Source: Bacteroidales bacterium UBA4417 (lineage in GTDB: Bacteria; Bacteroidota; Bacteroidia; Bacteroidales; UBA4417). From it: a DNA stretch of 8,814 nucleotides. The notes below the pieces were generated by a model. The model was not told where the DNA came from. It saw only the letters and a program-made list of their open reading frames with translations, and ran no database searches. Below are positions 1 through 6,035 of the stretch, piece after piece. Made by a program: the position numbers and the translations under genes. The stretch is taken from contig DGQJ01000196.1 in NCBI GenBank assembly GCA_002389705.1, positions 1-8,814 on the forward strand, given 5' to 3'. Each line of letters opens with the position of its first letter. Within the stretch, counting starts at the first letter, position 1.

Positions 1-188
1 CTTATGCCACTGCCGACGGGATGCCGGCATGGTATACGCTGAATCTCAGGGCAGGCTACCAGTTTAACCAGAATATTAGCCTTCAGGCCGGCTTCGAAAA
101 TATGCTCGACAAACATTACCGCAATTTTGCCAGTGGTATCAGTGCCCCAGGCAGGAATATATATGTAACCCTCAGGGCAAATTTATAA
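1..188 (+). CDS. TonB-dependent receptor, C-terminal end (partial)
   Basis: The reading frame is open from position 3 to the TAA at 186-188, giving about 61 residues; the 5' part lies outside the window. The translation shows alternating beta-strand segments, then a motif of the type 'F-E-N-M-L-D-K-x-Y-R', a 'SGISAPGRN' stretch and a last strand 'IYVTLRANL'. This pattern (N-[LM]-x-[DN]-[KR]-x-Y ... G-R-x-[IV]) is typical of the final beta-barrel strands of TonB-dependent outer-membrane receptors, which take up siderophores, cobalamin or glycans using TonB energy. Substrate and subtype (SusC-like or siderophore type) cannot be read from this fragment. The strong hairpin directly after the stop fits the end of a transcription unit. 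Confidence 0.75.
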   Translation, partial: YATADGMPAWYTLNLRAGYQFNQNISLQAGFENMLDKHYRNFASGISAPGRNIYVTLRANL

Positions 189-208
189 CCAGTTTTGCTT
201 TACTAACT

Positions 209-242
209 AAAACAGCCGTTACTTATGGGTAACGGCTGTTTT
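209..242 (+). terminator. Intrinsic terminator, possibly bidirectional
   Basis: A perfect 14-bp inverted repeat (209-222 with 229-242) encloses a 6-base loop. The stem begins with AAAA and ends with TTTT, and the plus strand continues GTTTTT, giving a good U-tract for the receptor gene that ends at 188. In the minus direction it lies 24 bp beyond the stop of the 266-799 gene, where the downstream tract (TTTTAGTTAG) is weaker, so it may also end that transcript. Confidence 0.85.
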
Positions 243-265
243 GTTTTTCGATAAATTATGAATGG

Positions 266-799
266 CTATTGTGTTTTTTCGCCAACAAACTGGTCATCTT
301 TATTTTTAAACAACACGTTGAATGTGGTCAGGCTGCCGTAAATGCGCGTAATATATTGCTCAAGATCAACTTTTTCCTCATCCGAGAGGTTGCTGGCGTT
401 AATGCGTTGTTCCATCACCCGCACACGATCGCGTACCATTACAATTTTATGAAAAAAGGTCTCTATCGGGATTTCCTTTTCCTTCAATGACTTATCGCCG
501 GGCATCAGTACCATTTTACCGCCGGTCCATTTCTGCCCGAGCGGTACCGTTTCCTGGATGTCGCTGAACTTCCGCAGGACGCGGGTAAGGCTTTTTTCTA
601 TTTTTTCGTAGGTAGCCAGGTCGGAAGGTGTTTCAATGGCTTCAATTACCTCAAGTCCTTCGTAATCGCGCATAAGCTGCCTCACCCCGTACTCAATAAA
701 TCCAATTTCGTAAGCATCAGAACGAATCTGAACAACAACACCTTTCCCAAACTGCGGATGTTTAACCCTGGAACCAACACCTAAAATTATTTCTGACAT
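266..799 (-). CDS. Conserved protein with N-terminal PcrA/UvrD-like Tudor (SH3-like) domain
   Basis: A 177-aa soluble protein with no signal peptide or membrane segment. Residues 7-51 contain 'G-x-G-S-R-V-K-H-P-Q-F-G-K-G-V-V-V', then an aromatic strand and 'Y-G-V-R-Q-L'. This resembles the C-terminal Tudor-like domain of PcrA/UvrD helicases (G-D-x-V-x-H-x-x-[FW]-G-x-G-x-V ... G-x-K-x-L), which is known to contact RNA polymerase; CarD-type domains have a similar opening motif. The rest (about 60-170) is charged and mostly helical, with a 'W-T-G-G-K-M-V-L-M-P-G-D-K-S-L' segment and 'IPIETFFHKIVMVRDRVRVM'. The ATG at 797-799 puts the Tudor motif right at the N-terminus and has no Shine-Dalgarno, as usual in this phylum. 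I recognise it as a Bacteroidota conserved hypothetical. A role at RNA polymerase or on nucleic acid is inference only. Confidence 0.8.
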   Translation of the reverse strand: MSEIILGVGSRVKHPQFGKGVVVQIRSDAYEIGFIEYGVRQLMRDYEGLEVIEAIETPSDLATYEKIEKSLTRVLRKFSDIQETVPLGQKWTGGKMVLMPGDKSLKEKEIPIETFFHKIVMVRDRVRVMEQRINASNLSDEEKVDLEQYITRIYGSLTTFNVLFKNKDDQFVGEKTQ

Positions 800-828
800 A
801 AATCGCGGATTTAAAATTGTTACAGTTG

Positions 829-836
829 CAAAAATA
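829..836 (-). promoter_or_regulatory. Putative Bacteroidota -7 element for the Tudor-like gene
   Basis: On the minus strand this reads TATTTTTG, an exact match to TAnnTTTG, lying 29 bp upstream of the ATG at 799. The nearest upstream TTG (849-851) is only 12 bp away, closer than the usual 19-21 bp, so the -33 element is not convincing. Confidence 0.45.
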
Positions 837-855
837 GGATTTCCGGCTCAATATC

Positions 856-880
856 CATACAGCCTGTATGTGATTAATCA
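856..880. promoter_or_regulatory. Two abutting palindromes in a divergent intergenic region (possible operator)
   Basis: Positions 856-870 form a 7-bp inverted repeat around one central base (CATACAG-C-CTGTATG). It is followed immediately by a perfect 10-bp palindrome, TGATTAATCA (871-880). They lie between the divergent genes that start at 799 (-) and 962 (+), about 20 bp upstream of the putative minus-strand -7 element. Position and symmetry suit a dimeric regulator, but no regulator gene or known consensus identifies it. Confidence 0.35.
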
Positions 881-961
881 TTTCCGGTGCATTTCATTAC
901 ATGCAGTTATGATCAAACTTTTAAACAGGTATTGTGTTTAATCATACAAAACAAAAAGCTG

Positions 962-1609
962 ATGAAAAATATAGCCATGCTTGGAACCGGGATGGTTGGC
1001 GAAGTGCTCGGCACCAAACTGGTGTCGCTGGGCCACAAAGTAATGATGGGGTCGCGCACCGAAAACAATGAAAGAGCCATTGCCTGGAAAAATAAAATCG
1101 GTACACTGGCTACCAATGGAACCTTTGCGGATGCAGCTGCTTTTGGCGAAATAATATTTAATTGCACATCAGGGAAGGTTTCGCTGGAAGCATTACAACT
1201 GGCCGGTCGCGAAAACCTTCAGGGTAAAATTTTGATTGATGTGGCTAATCCGCTTGATTTCTCAAAAGGAATGCCACCCACACTCACCATCTGCAACACC
1301 GACTCACTGGGCGAAACCATTCAGCACCAGTTTCCAGATGTTAAAGTGGTAAAAGCACTCAATACCATGAATTGCCAGCTGATGGTGAACCCGGGTTTCC
1401 TGAAGGATCCGGGCAACGTATTTATATGTGGAAATGATTCCGGTGCTAAAACTGAAGTTGAAAACCTGCTGCAGTCTTTTGGCTGGACGAAGATAATTGA
1501 CCTTGGCGACATATCAGCTGCCAGGGGAACGGAACAGCTTTTGCCGGTTTGGGTGCGGCTGATGGGGAAACTGGAAACCCCTATGTTTAATTTCAGTATT
1601 GTACAATAG
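962..1609 (+). CDS. NAD(P)-binding reductase, F420-dependent NADP oxidoreductase-like
   Basis: A 215-aa protein with an N-terminal Rossmann fold. It begins 'MKNIAMLGTGMVGEVLG', with the dinucleotide motif G-T-G-M-V-G at residues 8-13. The second strand ends in 'GSR' (30-32), as in NADP-preferring members of the F420-dependent NADP reductase (FNO/NpdG) superfamily. Further family-like features are 'IIFNCTSG' (64-71), 'LIDVANPLDF' (91-100) and 'VKALNTMNCQLM' (130-141). Members move hydride to or from NADP; in non-methanogens the partner is often unknown, so the substrate is open. An in-frame ATG exists at 887, but the residues before 962 look like translated spacer and the family starts at the first beta strand, so I chose 962. 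It is convergent with coaE, with 13 bp between the stops, so it is probably not part of the coaE operon. Confidence 0.8.
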   Translation: MKNIAMLGTGMVGEVLGTKLVSLGHKVMMGSRTENNERAIAWKNKIGTLATNGTFADAAAFGEIIFNCTSGKVSLEALQLAGRENLQGKILIDVANPLDFSKGMPPTLTICNTDSLGETIQHQFPDVKVVKALNTMNCQLMVNPGFLKDPGNVFICGNDSGAKTEVENLLQSFGWTKIIDLGDISAARGTEQLLPVWVRLMGKLETPMFNFSIVQ

Positions 1610-1622
1610 CACCTGGCAGTAA

Positions 1623-2207
1623 TCAGGAGCCAAGAATCTGCTGGTGAATACGGAGTACCTGCGGGATCACCAGGGTGGTTTCGTCATTAGTAACCACGTA
1701 TTGTGCCAGTAACAGTTTTTTTTCCTGCGGCCATTGATTTTCAATTCTTTCTAGCACATTTTCCCTTGCGACAGAATCACGGTTGATTACACGACGGATA
1801 CAGATTTCAAGCGGAGCAACTACCAGGATGCTAGCTTCGAAAAACCGGTCAAATCCACTCTCATAAAGGATGGCCGCTTCATGCAGAACATAAGGGTAAT
1901 TGTTATGATGTTCGCACCAGGTGGTGAAATCTTTTTCTACCATAGGGTGAACCAGGTTATTGAGTGCTTCGAGTTTTTGCTTATCCTTAAAAACCAAGGC
2001 TGCCAATGCTTTCCTGTCGACCTGCCGGCTACTGTTCAACACCTGGCTTCCAAATAATTTTTCAACCCCGGCAATCACTGAACCCGTTTCCATCAATTGC
2101 CTGGCCCGCATATCGGCATGATAAACCGGCACACCCAACACTTCGAAAATACGGGCAATGGTCGATTTTCCGGTGCCTATATTGCCGGTGAGCCCAATGC
2201 GTTTCAT
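1623..2207 (-). CDS. coaE: Dephospho-CoA kinase
   Basis: A 194-aa cytoplasmic kinase that catalyses the last step of coenzyme A synthesis: ATP plus dephospho-CoA gives ADP plus CoA. The translation begins 'MKRIGLTGNIGTGKST', with the P-loop G-N-I-G-T-G-K-S at residues 8-15. It continues with 'HADMRARQL' (30-38; the Asp corresponds to the conserved substrate-site acid), 'LNNLVHPMV' (82-90), 'EAAILYESGFD' (110-120), a base-rich 'RRVINRD' lid segment (138-144) and 'VVTNDE' (171-176). Length is normal for CoaE. The ATG overlaps the TGA of the ybbR-like gene by 4 bp (ATGA at 2204-2207), which implies translational coupling and cotranscription. It is the last gene of the minus-strand block; no clear terminator separates it from the convergent gene. 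Confidence 0.95.
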   Translation of the reverse strand: MKRIGLTGNIGTGKSTIARIFEVLGVPVYHADMRARQLMETGSVIAGVEKLFGSQVLNSSRQVDRKALAALVFKDKQKLEALNNLVHPMVEKDFTTWCEHHNNYPYVLHEAAILYESGFDRFFEASILVVAPLEICIRRVINRDSVARENVLERIENQWPQEKKLLLAQYVVTNDETTLVIPQVLRIHQQILGS

Positions 2208-3208
2208 TTGGCAATAATAATATATTCAACCTCTTCAGGTATTATTTTCAACACTTTTACGCGTTGCGGCGCCCTTGTCAGATTAACTTTAAGCCTTTTT
2301 TCTTTCATTAACGATGGCAGGTACTGAACCTGGGCCGAAAAATCGGAAGCATCGATATGCGGAAACACCGTTAATGGAACCCGGCATATAATTTCTATTT
2401 TATCGGGAAATATTTTTAAATTTTCACCATTTCCTGATATTGAAACAGGAATGGTATAACCTGCTTCGGTAACTTTTTCAACCCTCAGGCTCACGGTAAC
2501 CGAATCATTTGAATATTTTAAGAGCTCGGCCCGTCGCCCTTTAAACAGCGGAACTTTTACACTGATACTGCTATCGAGCTGGGTAAGGTTTAATTTCTGA
2601 GTACTCACAAAGGATAAAGTATCAATAATATCCTTGATGCTCGAAACAGTAACAAAACGAGGGCTAACGCCAATGGTATCGGTAATATCGAACTGCCCGC
2701 CCAGCGTATAGTTAATATTTAGCTTTACGGGAACATGCTTCCGGTACACCTCCGAAAACCTGAAAAACAGGGTATCCGGTTTAATATAGGCTATCTGCTT
2801 TTGAAAGCGGATCTGTGTGCCAAGCTGCTCAATTATTTTGGAAGAAGTGAGGAAAGCACCATACCCGTTTTCGGACGGGCGAATTTTGAGCGACGACAAA
2901 TCGATGGTAAGTATCCGAGGTTTTGGAGAATATTTTGCGGCCAGCAATTCAAATCCCTGGGCATTCATCCCGATGGTTATCTGGTTTTCACCGCCATTAG
3001 TCAGGATAAGATCTTTAGGGACATTGATAAAACTAACCTGGTACTTAACCTCATCCGTATAATCTTTCATCAGCTCAATGAACAGCCACATAAGCATACT
3101 AATGACAAGACAGACCAGAAAAACAACCAATCTTGGATGTGATCGGTGTTGTTTCCGGTCTGTGTTGGGTGACTTGCCTATAACTTCACTTTGGCTGTCA
3201 AGGGCCAT
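2204..3208 (-). CDS. YbbR-like (CdaR-type) membrane-anchored protein
   Basis: A 334-aa protein. It has a basic cytoplasmic N-terminus ('RKQHRSHPR', about 18-26), one membrane segment (about 27-46, 'LVVFLVCLVISMLMWLF') and an extracytoplasmic beta-rich remainder. The stretch right after the membrane ('YQVSFINVPKDLIL') and later 'AGYTIPVSISGNGENLKIFPD' and 'PQRVKVLKIIPEEVEYI' are typical of YbbR domains, which occur as tandem repeats. In Firmicutes the YbbR protein CdaR sits beside the diadenylate cyclase CdaA and modulates c-di-AMP synthesis. No cyclase gene lies in this window, so that role should not be assumed here. The gene follows yajC after 97 bp and is coupled to coaE by an ATGA overlap. 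Confidence 0.8.
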   Translation of the reverse strand: MALDSQSEVIGKSPNTDRKQHRSHPRLVVFLVCLVISMLMWLFIELMKDYTDEVKYQVSFINVPKDLILTNGGENQITIGMNAQGFELLAAKYSPKPRILTIDLSSLKIRPSENGYGAFLTSSKIIEQLGTQIRFQKQIAYIKPDTLFFRFSEVYRKHVPVKLNINYTLGGQFDITDTIGVSPRFVTVSSIKDIIDTLSFVSTQKLNLTQLDSSISVKVPLFKGRRAELLKYSNDSVTVSLRVEKVTEAGYTIPVSISGNGENLKIFPDKIEIICRVPLTVFPHIDASDFSAQVQYLPSLMKEKRLKVNLTRAPQRVKVLKIIPEEVEYIIIAK

Positions 3209-3239
3209 AATACATCAAATATTACAGTTTAGAAGCCGC

Positions 3240-3274
3240 GCCAGGGAAACAACCTTCTTGTTGTCGTCCCTGGC
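3240..3274. other. Stable hairpin in the yajC-ybbR spacer
   Basis: An 8-bp outer stem (GCCAGGGA at 3240-3247 with TCCCTGGC at 3267-3274) continues, after a small internal loop, into a 5-bp inner stem (3249-3253 with 3260-3264) and a 6-base loop. On the transcribed minus strand no U-tract follows, so it looks more like an RNA processing, stability or attenuation element than a full terminator. On the plus strand it is followed by TTTT, but no plus-strand gene ends here. Confidence 0.5.
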
Positions 3275-3305
3275 TTTTCGCCATCTTTGCTGGTTTTCCC
3301 GACAA

Positions 3306-3647
3306 CTATTTAGCAGGTTCGCCGGTGAGTTGATCCTGCGAATCAGCTGCAACTGCAGATTTTTCGAGTTTAAGTTTTACACCACCTTCAACTTCAATGG
3401 TTACAGTAGTATCCTGAAGTTCAACAATGCGGCCGTGGATACCACCAATGGTGATAATTTTCTGTCCTTTCGAGAGGCCTTCCCTGAATTTCTTCTGATC
3501 TTTCTGCCTCTTTACCTGTGGGCGGATAAAGAAGAAATAGAAAACTACAAAGATGAGAACTAAAAAAATGAGTGAACTGGCCATTCCGCCGCCACCTGCA
3601 TTTCCTCCGGGAGGAGGAGCCATTAATAAAATTTGAAGTAAATTCAT
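3306..3647 (-). CDS. yajC: Preprotein translocase subunit YajC
   Basis: A 113-aa single-pass inner-membrane protein, an accessory subunit of the SecDF-YajC complex associated with SecYEG. It has a short N-terminus with a Gly/Pro-rich stretch (11-21), a membrane helix (about 23-41, rich in I, L, V and F) and then the family signature 'F-I-R-P-Q-x-K-R-Q-K' (40-49). A small beta domain follows ('GQKIITIGGIHGRIVELQDTT', about 61-81) with a charged tail. An in-frame ATG at 3713 would add 22 polar residues and overlap the upstream gene by 17 bp. I chose 3647 because 'MNLLQILL' followed by a Gly-rich stretch is how Bacteroidota YajC proteins usually begin; this leaves a 49-bp spacer. It is likely cotranscribed with the DUF1573 gene. 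Confidence 0.93.
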   Translation of the reverse strand: MNLLQILLMAPPPGGNAGGGGMASSLIFLVLIFVVFYFFFIRPQVKRQKDQKKFREGLSKGQKIITIGGIHGRIVELQDTTVTIEVEGGVKLKLEKSAVAADSQDQLTGEPAK

Positions 3648-3696
3648 CGGATTTGATTTTAACGTGATTAAATTATTATTATTTGAACAAAGACAT

Positions 3697-4158
3697 TTAT
3701 TCAACTGATTCAACCACCTGCACTTTAATGTGGAGATAAGCAGTTGCTGGCTCAGCGTTGGTATTCACGGTTATAGTTTTAGATTGAAAACCCTGCTTGC
3801 CCTCGCTGTCAAAAGTAACATCAAGGGTAGCTCCTTCGCCCGGCTGAATTGGTTTTTTAGGGTATGATGACACAGTGCATCCGCATGAAGTGCTTACATT
3901 GGAAATGATAAGCACCGATTTGCCCGTATTTTTAAATTTAAAAGCGTAGGTAACTTTTTCGCCGGCAGTAAGTTTTCCAAAGTCGTGTGTATCTTCCTCA
4001 AAACTGATCACAGGCATATTTTCTTTATCCGGAGGCGTTGTAACCGAGTCGGCAGCGCTTGCAGCGGCTTTCTCCGGGCCGGTACTTGTGGAGTTACACG
4101 AAACAAACATCAGCAGAACAAAGGCTGAGATCAGTGTGATTAATGGCAGTTTTTTCAT
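3697..4158 (-). CDS. DUF1573 lipoprotein
   Basis: A 153-aa protein with a lipoprotein signal peptide: Lys-Lys start, hydrophobic core 5-18 and lipobox 'F-V-S-C' with the lipidated Cys at 21. An Ala/Ser/Thr-rich linker follows (22-48). The DUF1573 domain runs from about 50 to 150, with 'HDFGKLTAGEKVTYAFKFKN' (58-77), the diagnostic 'SCGCT' (91-95) and 'PIQPGEGATLDVTFDS' (103-118). The fold is an Ig/ASH-like beta sandwich common in Bacteroidota envelope proteins; its molecular function is not established. It has its own consensus promoter and is the first gene of the DUF1573-yajC-ybbR-coaE run. Export to the outer face of the envelope cannot be decided from the sequence. Confidence 0.88.
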   Translation of the reverse strand: MKKLPLITLISAFVLLMFVSCNSTSTGPEKAAASAADSVTTPPDKENMPVISFEEDTHDFGKLTAGEKVTYAFKFKNTGKSVLIISNVSTSCGCTVSSYPKKPIQPGEGATLDVTFDSEGKQGFQSKTITVNTNAEPATAYLHIKVQVVESVE

Positions 4159-4178
4159 TTATTTAAATTATTGCTGTG

Positions 4179-4209
4179 CAAAAGTAACAATTCAGAAGTT
4201 TATGATCAA
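4179..4209 (-). promoter_or_regulatory. Consensus Bacteroidota promoter for the DUF1573-yajC-ybbR-coaE genes
   Basis: On the minus strand, TTG (4207-4209) is followed after exactly 20 bp by TACTTTTG (4179-4186), matching the -33 TTG / -7 TAnnTTTG pattern of the primary sigma factor in this phylum. The predicted start point leaves a leader of about 15 bases before the ATG at 4158, with no Shine-Dalgarno. The -33 element overlaps the stop codon of the upstream acetyltransferase gene. Confidence 0.75.
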
Positions 4210-4646
4210 TATATCGCCGAAATATCGCGGATAATATATACCTGGTAGTCGCCCAGCGAAACAAACCCGGATTTGGTGTATAACGAAATTGCTATAGCAT
4301 TGTCTTTATGCACTTCGAGTTTAATCTGCATGCCAAAAGTTTTAGCCACTTTCAAAGAAGCTTCGAGTAACAACTTTGCCAATCCCCTGCCCTGGTATTG
4401 GGTGTGGATCCCGAAATGATGAATGTATGTCCGCCTGCCGTCGACAGTAAGCCACGAAGTTCCAATAATTTTCCCTGAAACCTGTTCAACAAGCAACAGA
4501 AGTTCTCCACCCATTTGAAGTGTACGGGTAATTACCTGGCTATCGTCGCCCCTGTGGGCACCTCCCAGTCCGAGAGCTTCCCAGAGCATAATCATTTCAG
4601 GGAAATCGGTTTCGGTATAATTTCTGACAAAAAAACCAGGTTCCAT
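4206..4646 (-). CDS. GNAT-family N-acetyltransferase
   Basis: A 146-aa cytoplasmic protein with a complete GNAT fold. Motif A is 'HFGIHTQYQGRGLAKLLLE' (77-95), with the acetyl-CoA pyrophosphate-binding loop Q-Y-Q-G-R-G-L-A at 83-90. Motif B is 'LEVHKDNAIAISLYTKSGF' (110-128), with the conserved Asn and the 'LYxKxGF' ending. The N-terminal 'VRNYTETDFPEMIMLWEALGL' is the usual acceptor-side beginning. It transfers an acetyl group from acetyl-CoA to an amine; the substrate (ribosomal protein, amino acid or small molecule) is not predictable. It lies 99 bp after nusB on the same strand with no recognisable promoter of its own, so it may be read from the nusB transcript. Confidence 0.9.
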   Translation of the reverse strand: MEPGFFVRNYTETDFPEMIMLWEALGLGGAHRGDDSQVITRTLQMGGELLLLVEQVSGKIIGTSWLTVDGRRTYIHHFGIHTQYQGRGLAKLLLEASLKVAKTFGMQIKLEVHKDNAIAISLYTKSGFVSLGDYQVYIIRDISAIY

Positions 4647-4745
4647 TTCGGTTCACGAATCGTTTAAAGGGATATTATTCCGGGCTTGCCGGTGCTGAAC
4701 TGTTTGCTCATCAAATTGGATTAATCGGCAGGTAGCTGGTTTATC

Positions 4746-5708
4746 CTACTCCATCAGTCCCCTACCTGCTTTACGGATAATCCCCTGTTCCTTGTAGTCG
4801 ATAATCAGTTTATCGAGAACGCCGTTAATAAACACCTTGCTCTTGGGCGAACTGTATTCTTTTGACAGTTCAATATACTCGTTCAGGGTAACCTTAATAG
4901 GGATGGATGGAAATTCAATCAGTTCGGTGATAGCCATTTTAATAAGGATGGTATCCATGATGGCGATACGCTCAAGGTCCCAGTTGGAAGCCCGCTCGCT
5001 GATCACATTATTGAGCTCGACATTGTTAACCAGCGTTTTGCGATATAATTGTTTAACGAACTGCATATCCTCGCTGCCATCGCTGTGGTTTTCGTCCTTC
5101 AGCAAGGTGGGCAGGCTGGTAAATTCGTCGGCAGTTTCGCGGTATCCTTTTATGGTTTTATCCACCATCATAACAGCGATATCGAAATCTTCGCTCCAGA
5201 AAATATTCCGTTCGTCGAAATAGCTCCTCAGGTATTCAGATTCGGAGAACAACCTGAGCAGAACCATTTCGACCAGTTGTTTCTCATCGGCATAGCTTAC
5301 TTCGGGCTTGTTCATGTACGCGATATAAGCCTCATCCTCACGCATCTGGTTATAAAATTTCCTGATCATTTCTTCTTCATCAACCCAGTTTATTTTATAG
5401 GAAGCAACACGCCGTTTATAATCGCGGTTATTTTCCAGTTGCTGGATAAAATGATTCTGAATAAAACGCAGGTTGGGATTAAGGTCTTCGGCGGTAGGAA
5501 GTTGTTTCATCCGGTTTTCTTCGATGCGCCTTTTTGCGAAATCTGACAGTTCCACAATGAGTGAAAGCTGGTGGATATAGAGCTCGTAAAGTTTATCGAG
5601 ACTTACGATAAGTTGTTTTTCGCCGGCGCCTATGTTTTCAGGACCTTCCTGTTGAAAAGCATAAATTGCCTGCATTACTTTTATCCGAAGAAACCTTCTG
5701 CTTAACAT
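4746..5708 (-). CDS. nusB: Transcription antitermination factor NusB (long Bacteroidota form)
   Basis: A 320-aa protein, more than twice the roughly 140 aa of classical NusB. The N-terminal helix 'SRRFLRIKVMQAIYAF' (3-18) corresponds to the first helix of E. coli NusB. The C-terminal part (about 214-302) carries the canonical core: 'WDLERIAIMDTILIKMAITE' (243-262), 'SIPIKVTLNEYIELSKEYS' (268-286) and 'SKVFINGVLDKLI' (290-302). Between them lies a charged helical insertion of about 190 residues. NusB with S10 (NusE) binds boxA RNA and supports antitermination on rRNA operons. An ATG at 5744 would add 12 residues, but it lies inside the putative -7 element (5742-5749), so I chose 5708. Its C-terminus is followed by a GNAT gene rather than directly by the envelope genes. 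Confidence 0.93.
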   Translation of the reverse strand: MLSRRFLRIKVMQAIYAFQQEGPENIGAGEKQLIVSLDKLYELYIHQLSLIVELSDFAKRRIEENRMKQLPTAEDLNPNLRFIQNHFIQQLENNRDYKRRVASYKINWVDEEEMIRKFYNQMREDEAYIAYMNKPEVSYADEKQLVEMVLLRLFSESEYLRSYFDERNIFWSEDFDIAVMMVDKTIKGYRETADEFTSLPTLLKDENHSDGSEDMQFVKQLYRKTLVNNVELNNVISERASNWDLERIAIMDTILIKMAITELIEFPSIPIKVTLNEYIELSKEYSSPKSKVFINGVLDKLIIDYKEQGIIRKAGRGLME

Positions 5709-5741
5709 AAAATGTAAATGAACCTTTAATGAATGAGGTGG

Positions 5742-5749
5742 CAAAGGTA
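5742..5749 (-). promoter_or_regulatory. Putative -7 element for nusB
   Basis: On the minus strand this reads TACCTTTG, an exact TAnnTTTG match, 33 bp upstream of the chosen nusB ATG. No TTG sits at the usual distance; the nearest is only 12 bp upstream. The element rules against the upstream ATG at 5744 as the translation start. Confidence 0.5.
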
Positions 5750-6035
5750 AGGAATTTGAACCAATCAGCTATTTAAAAATACAAAGGCCTGGCCTGTAAA
5801 CAGCCGAAAGCACGTAACAACAATATGCAATAATAACAATAACAATATATTACAGATGCCGTTTCCCGTTTCAAAAAAAATTAAAACCGGAACTAACAGC
5901 TTTTACAACTCAAAAAGTGTTTTGATCAATTAAGTAATGATTGAACATGCTATTTACCGGTGATGCAAAGCAAAATCCGTTCAATGGCCGACATTTCAAG
6001 GGACATGAATTAAAAAAACATTAAAAATGTTACCG

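Noticed and set aside
887..961. An N-terminal extension of the reductase-like gene from the ATG at 887.
   Set aside because: The 25 added residues do not resemble any signal or domain, and the Rossmann-fold family begins at 'MKNIAMLGTG' (962).
3648..3713. Longer yajC starting at 3713.
   Set aside because: It would overlap the DUF1573 gene and add an Asn-rich polar stretch before the membrane helix that is not seen in the family.
4087..4103. A stretch with ACACGAAACA resembling a parS half-site.
   Set aside because: Only one half resembles parS, and it lies in the coding region of the DUF1573 signal peptide and linker.
5859..5875. GTTTCCCGTTTC, considered as a parS-like site.
   Set aside because: It lacks the inverted symmetry and central CG arrangement of parS; it is closer to a direct repeat of GTTTC.
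5856..5933. A 25-codon plus-strand frame in the nusB-DUF3276 spacer.
   Set aside because: No promoter motif or ribosome-binding site is nearby and the composition matches spacer DNA.
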